In this document: one piece after another, positions 1-7,693 of the stretch
Layout: every line of letters starts with the position of its first letter
Position numbering within the stretch: position 1 is the first letter of the stretch
Source: Paludibacteraceae bacterium
GTDB lineage: Bacteria; Bacteroidota; Bacteroidia; Bacteroidales; Paludibacteraceae
DNA length: 9,123 nt
Reading direction: 5' to 3'
NCBI GenBank assembly: GCA_018055865.1
Contig: JAGPGR010000058.1
Coordinates: 1-9,123, forward strand
Notes under the pieces: model-generated
What the model was told of the DNA's origin: nothing
The model's database searches: none
Seen by the model: only the letters and a program-made list of their open reading frames with translations
Translations under genes and position numbers: made by a program

Positions 1-2010
1 GTATCGAGCAGTCCATCAGGCACTTACAATTCCTCTGCTCATTCCGTGACCTGGACACTGTCCACATCACTGAATATGAATTCCACCGAAACTTTCCAGG
101 TGGTTGTTAGTGGCATAACCCAGGCAATGGGTGGAAGTAACCTGGTAAACAAAGTGACTGTATATTCAGCTAATCTGAATGATAAGGACCTCGAAAACAA
201 CGAATTTACCCTCGAAACTCCCGTTGAACTGAACCTGTGGTACGGCGGTGTAAGCACCGACTGGGCGACTGACAATAACTGGACTTACGGAGTAGTGCCG
301 GCTTCGGGAGAAGATGTGATTTTTGCCACTACAGCTAACTACACATCAGCTGCTGTCCGCGATTTGATACTGGATCAGGACCGAACTATCGGCGATTTGG
401 TAAACGAATCTGATCGGGCGCTCATCATTCCGGTTGAGAGGACGTTGGTCATCAACGGCAAGGCAACTACAGGTACTGCCGAACATTTAATACTGAAGTC
501 ACAGAAGAACAAAGCAAACGCAGCGCTGGTATTTGCTCAACCGCTTATCAATCAGACGGTTAATGCTACAGTTGAATTTGCATCCATTTCCAGGCCATCT
601 ACAGGAACCTGGCCACGCATCTGGCAGTTTTTCGGTGTTCCGGTGAGAAACAAGAGGTTGTTCGAATTGTTTGGCACCAACGTGCAGGGAAGTATCTACG
701 GAGGCGATCCATCGGTCAATACCATTATAAGAAAATACGAAGAATACCTCAACGATCCGCAAAGTTATCAGGAAAAATGGCAGAATGTGGCTATGAATGA
801 TATCATGGTTCCTTTTCAGGGCTACGAAATCACACAACCCCAAGCAATGTTTGACAACGCAGATACCAATCCCTACCTGTTCAAGGGAATGCTGAATACC
901 GATGTGAATTTTGTGCTTCCATTAACCATCTCATCAACTCAGGTCTATTCGAGAGGCAATTACATGCTGGCCAATCCGTATGCAGCCCCCATCTTTATCA
1001 GTCAGATGCAGCCTTCCGATTTCGAAAACCTGGCTCCTACCATTTATATTTACAACACCGGAAGCCGTCAGGACTGGCTCACTAACAACGGAGCAAGCCA
1101 GGTGGGCGATTTGCCCGGAACTTATTCGGCAATCCCTATTAACGCGGCAAATACGATTGGAAAAACACAAATTCCTTCAATGCAGGCATTTTTGGTCAAA
1201 GCTATTGCAGATAATCCTCCCACAGCAAACTTTACTTTCCGGTATGCTACAGTTTATCGGAATGCTATTACCACTCAAAATGAACCTATGAGAATAAGTG
1301 GAGTTTTGTCTGAGAAAACGATAGATGTCACCAGCAAACAGATTAAGCCGATGCTAACCATCGATGTAATTGGTGAAAATGGTTCGGACAGGGTGTATCT
1401 GATTACAGCAGAAGGAACCGGGAAATCGTATGATGCAGGATGGGACGGATACAAGACGTTGAGCGCCGACAATGTTCAGCTTTACGCAATGGATGCCGAC
1501 AACAGGCGAATGCAGGTAAATACGGACAATGATTTGAATGACACGTACATTGGCTTCCGTACCGGAGGAGAAAGTACGTACACGCTTAGATTTATATTCA
1601 ACAACCAGTTGAATGGAGTTTACGGGTCGTTGTATGTGCAGGATCTGGCAACGGGATTCACACAGGAGATTACTGATGGAACGACCATTAATTTTACTTC
1701 AACAGCGGGAACTGCAGAGAAACGATTCAAATTGACAGGGTACAGGATTGCCAGCAGTGAGAAATCAATAAACAGCGATACAGAAATAAAGCTGACAGTG
1801 AACCCAACCCGAATCGATGTGGAAAATAACACAGGAGAAGACCTGGTAGTGACAGTTTTCAATTTACTTGGACATGCTTTGATGGTCAAAAAAGTAACAA
1901 CAGGAGTGCAAAGTATCAATCACGATCTGAAACAGGGAACTTACATCCTGGAAGCAAAGGCATTGAATAGCGGACAAAAAGCAATATTGAAGACATTTAT
2001 TAAAAAATAA
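1..2010 (+). CDS. Large secreted surface protein, C-terminal part, with T9SS type A sorting domain (5' end outside window)
   Basis: The reading frame is open from base 1, so the GTG at 46 is probably an internal valine and the true start lies upstream; 669 residues are visible. Residues about 15-40 (V-T-W-T-L, then a stretch ending F-Q-V-V-V-S-G) look like the end of a beta-sandwich repeat of the DUF11 or CARDB kind. Residues about 79-109 hold a tryptophan-rich motif (LWYGG, then DNNW, then VP and DVIFA), common in large Bacteroidetes surface proteins. The middle has no domain I can name. The last 72 residues (about 598-669) fit a T9SS type A sorting domain: an N-P turn, the strand VTVFNLLGHAL, a G-T-Y-I-L strand, and the ending KTFIKK. 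Members are exported by Sec, cross the outer membrane through the type IX system, and lose this domain when attached to the surface or released. The ligand or substrate cannot be read from the sequence. The next gene starts 11 bp downstream, so the two are probably co-transcribed. Confidence 0.85.
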   Translation, partial: VSSSPSGTYNSSAHSVTWTLSTSLNMNSTETFQVVVSGITQAMGGSNLVNKVTVYSANLNDKDLENNEFTLETPVELNLWYGGVSTDWATDNNWTYGVVPASGEDVIFATTANYTSAAVRDLILDQDRTIGDLVNESDRALIIPVERTLVINGKATTGTAEHLILKSQKNKANAALVFAQPLINQTVNATVEFASISRPSTGTWPRIWQFFGVPVRNKRLFELFGTNVQGSIYGGDPSVNTIIRKYEEYLNDPQSYQEKWQNVAMNDIMVPFQGYEITQPQAMFDNADTNPYLFKGMLNTDVNFVLPLTISSTQVYSRGNYMLANPYAAPIFISQMQPSDFENLAPTIYIYNTGSRQDWLTNNGASQVGDLPGTYSAIPINAANTIGKTQIPSMQAFLVKAIADNPPTANFTFRYATVYRNAITTQNEPMRISGVLSEKTIDVTSKQIKPMLTIDVIGENGSDRVYLITAEGTGKSYDAGWDGYKTLSADNVQLYAMDADNRRMQVNTDNDLNDTYIGFRTGGESTYTLRFIFNNQLNGVYGSLYVQDLATGFTQEITDGTTINFTSTAGTAEKRFKLTGYRIASSEKSINSDTEIKLTVNPTRIDVENNTGEDLVVTVFNLLGHALMVKKVTTGVQSINHDLKQGTYILEAKALNSGQKAILKTFIKK

Positions 2011-2021
2011 AACATACACAG

Positions 2022-2663
2022 ATGAAAACGAAGATAGCATCCATAGCTTTATTAACTTTTGCAGTGCTTAGCTTATCATTTATGGTGTTGAAAAGCACGA
2101 TTAATTCTATCAAAGAAGAAGCGATGATAGAAAATTTTAATGGAAGCAGTTTAAATACACCTGAAATTGTTGGCAGTACGATTGACGTACCGGTCTTTCA
2201 AAAACGGAAAATCAATGTAGGATCATCTATTCCCTCTGGTTCTGAAGATTTCTCAACGTCATCGTTTTCAGAATCATATTCCGGAAACACGCGAAATGAA
2301 ATTGAGATTTTCTCCACCTCTGGAGTCATGCAATCAAACAGTAGTTCTTCATCTGTTGCCAGATCCTCACGTGGAAGTGCTGCAAATGCTCAGCCTGTAG
2401 GTATGGTATCGTTTAATCAGACCAAATCATCGAATAGAGAGAGACTATTTGCATCAAACAGAATATCTGTACCGCAGGAGACCCGTTTAGCTCTGTCGCA
2501 ACCATTTTCCGGTATGGGAATGAGCGGACCCATGAGAATAGAAGGAGATGAAGCGAATCCACCCGCTGAAGGAGTGCCTGTAGGTGAGGGTGTTTTCATT
2601 CTGTTAATCTTGTCAATAGCTTATGGGGTATTTCAAAGATTCAGACCAAAAAGCATTTTTTAG
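2022..2663 (+). CDS. Serine-rich membrane or envelope protein with PVGEG-hydrophobic-basic C-terminal tail
   Basis: This is a 213-aa protein of no family I can name. Residues 5-26 are hydrophobic after a K-T-K start and could be a signal peptide or an uncleaved anchor. Residues about 65-125 are rich in Ser, Asn and Thr, including a run of five serines, and look disordered. The C-terminus (183-213) carries P-V-G-E-G at 186-190, a hydrophobic stretch at about 191-204, then the basic tail QRFRPK. A motif, a membrane span and basic residues in that order resemble sorting signals such as PEP-CTERM or LPXTG, though the motif differs. I recall similar P-(V/I/L)-G-(D/E/S)-G tails on other Bacteroidales proteins, but could not check this. 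It starts 11 bp after the T9SS protein and ends just before a strong terminator, so it is the last gene of that transcript. A joint role with its neighbour is plausible but not shown. The ATG at 2022 follows an A-rich stretch without a Shine-Dalgarno motif. Confidence 0.75.
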   Translation: MKTKIASIALLTFAVLSLSFMVLKSTINSIKEEAMIENFNGSSLNTPEIVGSTIDVPVFQKRKINVGSSIPSGSEDFSTSSFSESYSGNTRNEIEIFSTSGVMQSNSSSSSVARSSRGSAANAQPVGMVSFNQTKSSNRERLFASNRISVPQETRLALSQPFSGMGMSGPMRIEGDEANPPAEGVPVGEGVFILLILSIAYGVFQRFRPKSIF

Positions 2664-2704
2664 TTTTTAGCTGGTTTATTGATTATAATGTGGTTTGTTA
2701 ATTG

Positions 2705-2738
2705 AAAAACCTTGTAATCTTTTGATTACAAGGTTTTT
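2705..2738. terminator. Bidirectional intrinsic terminator (perfect 15-bp stem)
   Basis: The arms at 2705-2719 and 2724-2738 are exact reverse complements around a TTTT loop. The stem begins with five A and ends with five T, so a U-tract follows the hairpin on either strand. It lies 42 bp after the stop of the 213-aa gene (+) and 3 bp past the 3' end of tRNA-Leu (-), and so ends both converging transcripts. Confidence 0.9.
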
Positions 2739-2741
2739 ACG

Positions 2742-2824
2742 TACCCGAAGCGGGACTTGAACCCGCACAGCCGTGAAGCCAAAGGATTTTAAGTCCTTCG
2801 TGTCTACCATTCCACCATCCGGGC
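2742..2824 (-). tRNA. tRNA-Leu, anticodon UAA
   Basis: Read on the minus strand this is an 83-nt class II tRNA with a long variable arm. The acceptor stem pairs GCCCGGA with TTCGGGT, and A is the discriminator base. The anticodon stem AAGGA/TCCTT encloses the loop CTTAAAA, giving anticodon UAA (2789-2791) for UUA and UUG leucine codons. The T-arm is GCGGG-TTCAAGT-CCCGC. CCA is not encoded. No TAnnTTTG box lies between it and tRNA-Gly, so it probably depends on transcription from the promoter upstream of tRNA-Gly and on processing of a joint transcript. Confidence 0.95.
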
Positions 2825-2840
2825 AGGAATGATTCCTTAA

Positions 2841-2933
2841 GAAAAACGAAATACTTCGTTGTCTCTGTGAGCGAAAAACGGGACTTCCCGATATTGCTTT
2901 GCTGCATCGGGATAAACTTCTCGTCCCGTTTTC
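2841..2933. repeat. Two-hairpin structured element between tRNA-Gly and tRNA-Leu, possible dispersed intergenic repeat
   Basis: The large hairpin has an outer stem of 10 bp (2875-2884 with 2923-2932, AAAACGGGAC/GTCCCGTTTT) and an inner stem of 7 bp (2886-2892 with 2906-2912, TCCCGAT/ATCGGGA), with a 1-nt bulge on one side and 10 nt on the other. A small hairpin follows (2845-2850 with 2855-2860, AACGAA/TTCGTT). On the minus strand each 3' arm runs into a short T-tract, so either could act as a terminator or attenuator, yet tRNA-Leu lies downstream with no promoter of its own seen. RNA processing or a mobile palindromic repeat are alternatives. The pairing is certain; the function is inference. 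Confidence 0.55.
2868..2885 (-). repeat. 18-bp direct copy of the tRNA-Gly 3' end
   Basis: These 18 bases are identical to 2960-2977. On the minus strand the match runs from A58 in the tRNA-Gly T-loop to the discriminator base, plus 2 flanking bases, 92 bp downstream of the original. It also forms one arm of the large hairpin at 2875-2932. It may be a relic of another tRNA-Gly copy, a remnant of recombination at a tRNA end, or part of a repeat that happens to share the sequence. Confidence 0.6.
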
Positions 2934-2961
2934 AGCAGCATTTGAGCATTTCACTACATTG

Positions 2962-3034
<73 letters not shown>

Positions 3035-3110
3035 AAAATGTCTTTTTTGTTAAATGAAATCGTTATTTCATCTGTTTTTTGCCAGGGTCGGCGAGTGCCT
3101 ATGCTTTTGG

Positions 3111-3151
<41 letters not shown>

Positions 3152-3180
3152 ACTGATATCACTTTCGTTAAAAGCGGGTG

Positions 3181-3211
3181 CAAATATACATACTTTTTCT
3201 AAATAATGAAA
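3181..3211 (-). promoter_or_regulatory. Promoter of the tRNA-Gly/tRNA-Leu unit
   Basis: On the minus strand the -7 box TATATTTG (3181-3188) fits the Bacteroidetes consensus TAnnTTTG. Exactly 19 bases upstream lies TTTC (3208-3211), one mismatch from the -33 consensus TTTG. Bases 3174-3189 are identical to the core of the tRNA-Glu promoter and continue past the -7 box into a GC-rich discriminator (GCACCCGC). Further upstream is the A/T palindrome TTTTTGCAAAAA (3216-3227). Transcription should start near 3175. Confidence 0.75.
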
Positions 3212-3293
3212 TAGATTTTTGCAAAAAAACAATCTTAGTCTTCATTCAACATTCAGATTCGTTAAGTTGTCAGCTTCCATCGCATGAAGCCAA

Positions 3294-4268
3294 TTAGAAA
3301 TCTCTTTCAGCAACAAATTCCAGACAGTCTATCAATGCTTTTTTTGCATCGTTATCAGGGAAATCATTAAGCTCGAACCGTGCTTTTTGTATGAAATTAT
3401 CCATCACTTTTGTGGCATACTCCACACCGCCTTTTTCATGAGCAAAATGCATTATTTTATTGATGTTTTCGGCCGAAAAGTCTTTGTTGTCAATCAATTT
3501 TACCACTTCATCTTTCTCGCTGCCCGATGTTTGTTCAATTGCATAAATGAGCGGTAAAGTCAGTTTCCCGTCTCTCACATCATTGCCTGTCGGTTTGCCT
3601 ATTTGGGTTTCTTCGTAATAATCAAAAATATCATCCCTAATCTGAAAACAGATTCCCAAATACTCTCCGTAATTACGCAGATGTTCCAGCTCAGCACGGT
3701 TGGCCTTTACGGAGAGTGCTCCCACCTCAGTACAAGTGGCAAAAAGCAGCGCCGTTTTTCTTTTAATTATTTCAAAATACTCCTTTTCGGTTGTTGAAGA
3801 TTGCTTTGTATTAGCCAGTTGAAGCAGTTCGCCGTCGGTAAGTGTCATTCCGATGTATGAAATTGCCCTTACAATATCTATATTGTGGGTAGTATAGGCA
3901 CAGTGCAGGGATTTGGAAAGCAGATAATCGCCGGTCAGTACAGCTATCTTATTGGTCCATCGGGCATTGACCGATGCTCTTCCACGCCTTTCAAGTGTGT
4001 CATCTACCACATCATCATGTACCAGGCTTGCCGTGTGAAGCAATTCCAGTGAAAATGCACCATAAAGTGATTCCTGATTAATTTTTCCGAGAAGTTTGGC
4101 AGCCAGCAGTGTAATAATGGGACGTAATTTTTTTCCGCTTCCTTCCATCACATACGTATGAACGTTGCTGAGCAGATTATTGTCGCTGTCAAGGACTTTG
4201 GCATATATTTTCTCAAACTCCAGCATTTCAGCCCGAATCGGACGTTTTATTTTTTCTATATAGTTCAT
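3294..4268 (-). CDS. ispB: Long-chain all-trans polyprenyl diphosphate synthase
   Basis: The 324-aa protein is a class I trans-prenyltransferase, which condenses isopentenyl diphosphate units onto an allylic primer. Visible motifs are GSGKKLRP (43-50, IPP binding), the first aspartate-rich motif HDDVVDD (D85, D86, D89), RRGR just after it, the second aspartate-rich motif RDDIFD (D202, D203, D206), and GKPTGNDVRDGK (214-225). The fifth residue before the first motif is alanine (A80) rather than an aromatic, and E. coli IspB also has alanine there. By the known chain-length rule this points to a long product (C30 or longer), probably the menaquinone side chain; exact length cannot be read. The symbol follows that likeness, and other names for long-chain synthases would be equally fair. 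Length is normal and both metal-binding motifs are complete. It is divergent from polA, with a candidate promoter at 4297-4304. I see no convincing terminator after its stop. Confidence 0.93.
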   Translation of the reverse strand: MNYIEKIKRPIRAEMLEFEKIYAKVLDSDNNLLSNVHTYVMEGSGKKLRPIITLLAAKLLGKINQESLYGAFSLELLHTASLVHDDVVDDTLERRGRASVNARWTNKIAVLTGDYLLSKSLHCAYTTHNIDIVRAISYIGMTLTDGELLQLANTKQSSTTEKEYFEIIKRKTALLFATCTEVGALSVKANRAELEHLRNYGEYLGICFQIRDDIFDYYEETQIGKPTGNDVRDGKLTLPLIYAIEQTSGSEKDEVVKLIDNKDFSAENINKIMHFAHEKGGVEYATKVMDNFIQKARFELNDFPDNDAKKALIDCLEFVAERDF

Positions 4269-4296
4269 TTAGCTATAGAAGTTTTGACACAGTGTG

Positions 4297-4314
4297 CAAA
4301 ATTAAGCAATTTTG
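4297..4314 (-). promoter_or_regulatory. Candidate promoter of the polyprenyl synthase gene, within an inverted repeat
   Basis: On the minus strand 4297-4304 reads TAATTTTG, a match to TAnnTTTG, about 30 bp before the start codon. No TTTG is found at the expected distance upstream, so it is only half of the consensus. The box lies within a perfect 7-bp inverted repeat (CAAAATT, spacer AAGC, AATTTTG, 4297-4314), which could be a regulator site or chance in A/T-rich DNA. Confidence 0.4.
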
Positions 4315-4453
4315 TTCTTTCTTTTATCCTTTCAGAAATAAATAAGTATTTTTTGTGTAATTTTACATCACGAGACTTTGAATAAAAACAATTATTACAT
4401 GATTATGTTTTTTATATTAAGTTCTTTCCATTTACTTTTTCAAATTTAATAAG

Positions 4454-7288
4454 ATGAAACGACTCTTTTTGCTTGATGCCTACGCTATTATTTACCGTGC
4501 ATATTACGCCTTTATCCGGAATCCGCGTGTCAACTCCAAAGGGCTGAATACTTCGGCTATTTTCGGTTTTGTCAATACGTTGGAAGATGTATTGAGAAAG
4601 GAAAAGCCTTCGCATATTGCTGTAGCTTTCGATCCTCCGGGGAAAACATTCCGTCACGACGAATATGAGAGTTACAAAGCTCAGCGCGAAGCCTCGCCCG
4701 AGGATATCCGTAAAGCGGTACCTATTATCAAAGACATTGTGCGGGCATACAATATTCCTGTGCTGGAGGTGCCGGGCTACGAGGCCGACGATGTGATAGG
4801 TACGCTGGCCAAAGTGGCAGAACAGGCCGGTTTTGAGGTTTTTATGCTCACACCCGACAAAGATTACGGACAATTGGTCTCTGATCATATTTTCATGTAT
4901 CGCCCCAGGCATACGGGAGGCTACGAAGTAATGGGACCGGAGGAAGTAAGGAAGAAATACGAGTTGCTGAGTCACGAGCAGGTGATTGATTTACTTGGAT
5001 TGATGGGCGACAGTTCCGACAATATACCCGGATGCCCCGGAGTAGGCGAGAAAACGGCCGTAAAATTACTGCAGGAATTTGGCAGCATCGACAATTTGCT
5101 TCAGAATACAGATAAACTGAAGGGGGCTTTGAAAATCAAAATAGAAGAGAACAAAGATCAAATTCTTTTTTCAAAATACCTGGCTACAATCAAAACGGAC
5201 GTTCCGGTCACTTTCAACGAAAAAGACCTGGAAACAGAACCAATCAACGAACCGGAATTGCGCGCCCTGTTCGAAGAGCTGGAATTCCGAACCCTTGCGG
5301 CCAAAATATGGAATGAAGCGAATGTGCCTGAAAAAGCCGATGTGCTTCAGCCAAAAAAGAATCAGGGAGGACAAATGTCACTCTTTGATGTGTCTGAGAC
5401 GGAAGAAATCAACTCACCGAAAGCCATAAAGAAAGAAAATCCGACTCTCCAGTTCGACTTTCCCACCTCCGAAGGGATAAAAACAATCAGAGAAACCCCT
5501 CATCAATATATTCTGGTGGATGATAAAGTGAAAAGAGCCGGATTGGTAACTAAACTTTTTATGCAAAAATCGGTCTGCTTCGATACCGAAACCACCGGAC
5601 TGGATGTTTTCAATGCAGAATTGGTTGGTTTGTCATTTTCATTCAAAGCCGGTGAAGCTTATTACGTTACACTTCCACGCGATAGGCAGGAATGTCTGGC
5701 GGTGCTGAAGGAATTCAAAGCGTTTTTTCAAAGCGTACAAATAGAAAAAGTGGGACAAAATATGAAGTTTGATCTGCTGATGCTGGCTCAGTACGACATT
5801 GAACTGAAGGGAAAACTCTTTGACACCATGATAGCTCATTACCTGCTGCAGCCGGAGCTCAGACACGGAATGGATTATCTGGCCGAAATTTACCTCAAAT
5901 ACCGCACGATCCATTACGACGATTTATTCGGTGGAAAACCCAAAACACAGCAAAATATTCTGGATGTTGATTTGAGCTTGCTCTGTGAATATGCAGCTGA
6001 AGATGCCGACATTACTTTTCAACTGAAGCAAATACTGGAAAAGGAAATAGCTGAAAATGGACTGGAGAAACTGTTCTACGAAATGGAAATGCCTCTGATG
6101 CGTGTACTGGCCATAATGGAGCAAAATGGAGTGCGCATTGATGCGGGTGCACTGCGCGAAAGTTCTGAAATTCTGACCAAAATAATGCTGGCTCTTGAAA
6201 AGGAAATTCAACAAATGGCCGGAACAGAATTCAACGTTTCTTCGCCTATGCAGGTTGGTGAGGTGCTGTTCGGGCGGATGAAGCTGGATGAAAAAGCGAA
6301 AAAAACCAAAACCGGTCAGTATTCCACGGCCGAAGATGTACTCGAAAAACTTCGCAGCAAACATCCGGTGGTGGGCAAAATACTCGAATACCGCGGATTG
6401 AAGAAACTCCTGAGTACCTATATTGATGCGCTGCCGCTTATGGTCAACCCGAAAACGGGACGAATTCACACGTCGTTCAACCAAACAGTGGCAGCTACCG
6501 GCAGGCTGAGCTCTACCAATCCGAACCTCCAGAACATTCCGGTGCGTGAGGAACTGGGGCGCGAAATCCGCAAGGCATTTATCCCAGACGAAGGTGAACT
6601 CTTCCTGAGTGCCGACTATTCGCAGATTGAACTGCGCATTATGGCACACCTGAGCGGCGATGAAAATATGCTCGAAGCATTCAACAGCGGAAACGATATC
6701 CATGCTGCTACGGCTGCTAAAATCTTTAAAATACCTCTGACCGAAGTAACTCCGGATATGCGCCGCAAAGCCAAAACGGCCAACTTCGGGATTATCTACG
6801 GCATTTCTACTTTCGGGCTGGCCGAGCGGCTCAATATCCCGCGTGCAGAAGCCAAAGAGCTGATTGACGGGTATTTTGCCACTTATCCGGATGTGAAAAG
6901 GTATATGGACAATTCTATCCGGCTGGCTAAAGAAGAGGGCTATGTGGAAACCATATACGGCAGAAAACGCTTTCTGGCCGACATCAATTCGCAAAACAGT
7001 GTGGTGCGTGGTTATGCCGAGCGAAATGCCATCAATGCGCCCATTCAAGGTTCTGCAGCCGACATTATCAAGATAGCCATGGTGCAAATTCAGCAGCGGC
7101 TGGGAGATGAAAAACTCCGGACCAAAATGACCATGCAGGTGCACGACGAATTGAATTTCACCGTTCCCAAAGAAGAGACAAGCAGGGTCAAAGAATTGGT
7201 GGTGAGCGAAATGCAAAATGTAATTAAGCTGAAAGTACCTCTGATAGCCGATTGCGGAGTAGGAGATAACTGGCTCGAAGCACATTAA
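4454..7288 (+). CDS. polA: DNA polymerase I, with both exonuclease domains intact
   Basis: The protein of 944 aa fills primer gaps, removes RNA primers and repairs DNA. Residues 1-290 form the 5'-3' flap nuclease, with acidic residues at D8, D60, E110, D112, D113, D135, D137, D186 and D189, and the helix-hairpin-helix region GCPGVGEKTA (193-202). A linker at about 295-345 contains QMSLF (307-311), a likely beta-clamp binding motif. The 3'-5' proofreading domain is complete: DTET (D377, E379), NMKFD (N436, D440) and YAAED (Y513, D517). Some bacterial Pol I enzymes have lost these residues. The polymerase domain has motif A DYSQIELR (from D721), motif B with R770, K774, F778 and Y782, and motif C QVHDE (895-899). 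F778 is the position that disfavours dideoxynucleotides. Length is close to the E. coli enzyme (928 aa). The ATG at 4454 is preceded by A/T-rich sequence without a Shine-Dalgarno motif. I found no consensus promoter in 4269-4453. It ends at a shared terminator facing rpsT. Confidence 0.98.
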   Translation: MKRLFLLDAYAIIYRAYYAFIRNPRVNSKGLNTSAIFGFVNTLEDVLRKEKPSHIAVAFDPPGKTFRHDEYESYKAQREASPEDIRKAVPIIKDIVRAYNIPVLEVPGYEADDVIGTLAKVAEQAGFEVFMLTPDKDYGQLVSDHIFMYRPRHTGGYEVMGPEEVRKKYELLSHEQVIDLLGLMGDSSDNIPGCPGVGEKTAVKLLQEFGSIDNLLQNTDKLKGALKIKIEENKDQILFSKYLATIKTDVPVTFNEKDLETEPINEPELRALFEELEFRTLAAKIWNEANVPEKADVLQPKKNQGGQMSLFDVSETEEINSPKAIKKENPTLQFDFPTSEGIKTIRETPHQYILVDDKVKRAGLVTKLFMQKSVCFDTETTGLDVFNAELVGLSFSFKAGEAYYVTLPRDRQECLAVLKEFKAFFQSVQIEKVGQNMKFDLLMLAQYDIELKGKLFDTMIAHYLLQPELRHGMDYLAEIYLKYRTIHYDDLFGGKPKTQQNILDVDLSLLCEYAAEDADITFQLKQILEKEIAENGLEKLFYEMEMPLMRVLAIMEQNGVRIDAGALRESSEILTKIMLALEKEIQQMAGTEFNVSSPMQVGEVLFGRMKLDEKAKKTKTGQYSTAEDVLEKLRSKHPVVGKILEYRGLKKLLSTYIDALPLMVNPKTGRIHTSFNQTVAATGRLSSTNPNLQNIPVREELGREIRKAFIPDEGELFLSADYSQIELRIMAHLSGDENMLEAFNSGNDIHAATAAKIFKIPLTEVTPDMRRKAKTANFGIIYGISTFGLAERLNIPRAEAKELIDGYFATYPDVKRYMDNSIRLAKEEGYVETIYGRKRFLADINSQNSVVRGYAERNAINAPIQGSAADIIKIAMVQIQQRLGDEKLRTKMTMQVHDELNFTVPKEETSRVKELVVSEMQNVIKLKVPLIADCGVGDNWLEAH

Positions 7289-7347
7289 CCGCCGCCTACA
7301 GGTTGTAAAACTGAAAACAACCTTTAGAACGACAGAATACGACAAAA

Positions 7348-7376
7348 AAGCCCTTCCTCGTAGTGAGAAAGGGCTT
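7348..7376. terminator. Bidirectional terminator between polA and rpsT
   Basis: An 8-bp stem (AAGCCCTT at 7348-7355 with AAGGGCTT at 7369-7376) continues past a C-A mismatch with 3 more pairs (CTC/GAG) around a 5-nt loop. On the minus strand it runs straight into a T-tract, which suits rpsT, whose stop lies 25 bp away. On the plus strand a T-tract follows from 7382, slightly detached, and would serve polA. Confidence 0.88.
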
Positions 7377-7401
7377 CCGTATTTTTTTTAGAAGCAATGA
7401 A

Positions 7402-7656
7402 TTATGCCAACCGGTTCACATACAAAGTCAGTTTCGATTTCAGATTACCCGCTTTGTTTTTGTGGATAACGTTTTTCTTTGCCAGTTTGTCGAGCATCGA
7501 ACTAACTTTAGGAAGCAATTCTACTGCTGCTGCTTTTTCTGTGGTAGCGCGCAATTTTCTTACGGCGTTACGGGCAGTTTTAGCATAGTAGCGGTTTGCC
7601 AGTTTTTTGGTGTTAGTCTGACGAATTCTTTTAATGGATGATTTATGGTTTGCCAT
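7402..7656 (-). CDS. rpsT: 30S ribosomal protein S20
   Basis: The protein is 84 aa, the usual S20 length, and very basic. It starts [13 protein letters not shown] and has the family's [10 protein letters not shown] segment (about 25-34) and a Lys-rich C-terminal helix ([17 protein letters not shown]). S20 binds 16S rRNA early in assembly of the 30S body. The gene begins 37 bp after the 3' end of tRNA-Glu with no consensus promoter between, so the two are probably one transcript made from the promoter at 7809-7839 and cut by tRNA processing. In Gammaproteobacteria S20 represses its own translation; nothing in the short leader here shows whether that holds. The start is ATG at 7656. Confidence 0.97.
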   Translation of the reverse strand: MANHKSSIKRIRQTNTKKLANRYYAKTARNAVRKLRATTEKAAAVELLPKVSSMLDKLAKKNVIHKNKAGNLKSKLTLYVNRLA

Positions 7657-7693
7657 CTCTAATGTCTTTTTTTGTAATCAATAATTTTTTTAG

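Noticed and set aside
2676..2954. A 92-codon minus-strand frame across tRNA-Leu and the hairpin spacer
   Set aside because: It runs through a tRNA gene and two hairpins, and translates structural RNA sequence.
3054..3079. ATGAAAT-CGTT-ATTTCAT hairpin followed by a T-run, terminator-like on the plus strand
   Set aside because: No plus-strand gene ends here and the stem is weak. It lies in the transcribed spacer of the minus-strand tRNA unit.
4347..4380. Possible polA promoter boxes (TATTTTTTTG-like at 4347-4355, and ACTTTG at 4375-4380)
   Set aside because: One has the wrong internal spacing and lacks a -33 partner. The other lacks the TA of TAnnTTTG and has only 17 bases to the upstream TTTG.
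5924..7345. A 473-codon open frame antisense to polA
   Set aside because: It overlaps the most conserved polymerase motifs, has no recognisable domain, and its His/Phe/Gln-rich composition is what the reverse of a conserved coding frame gives. It is a shadow of polA.
7363..7641. Two plus-strand open frames over rpsT
   Set aside because: They lie opposite a clear S20 gene and one starts inside the polA/rpsT terminator. No promoter or family supports them.
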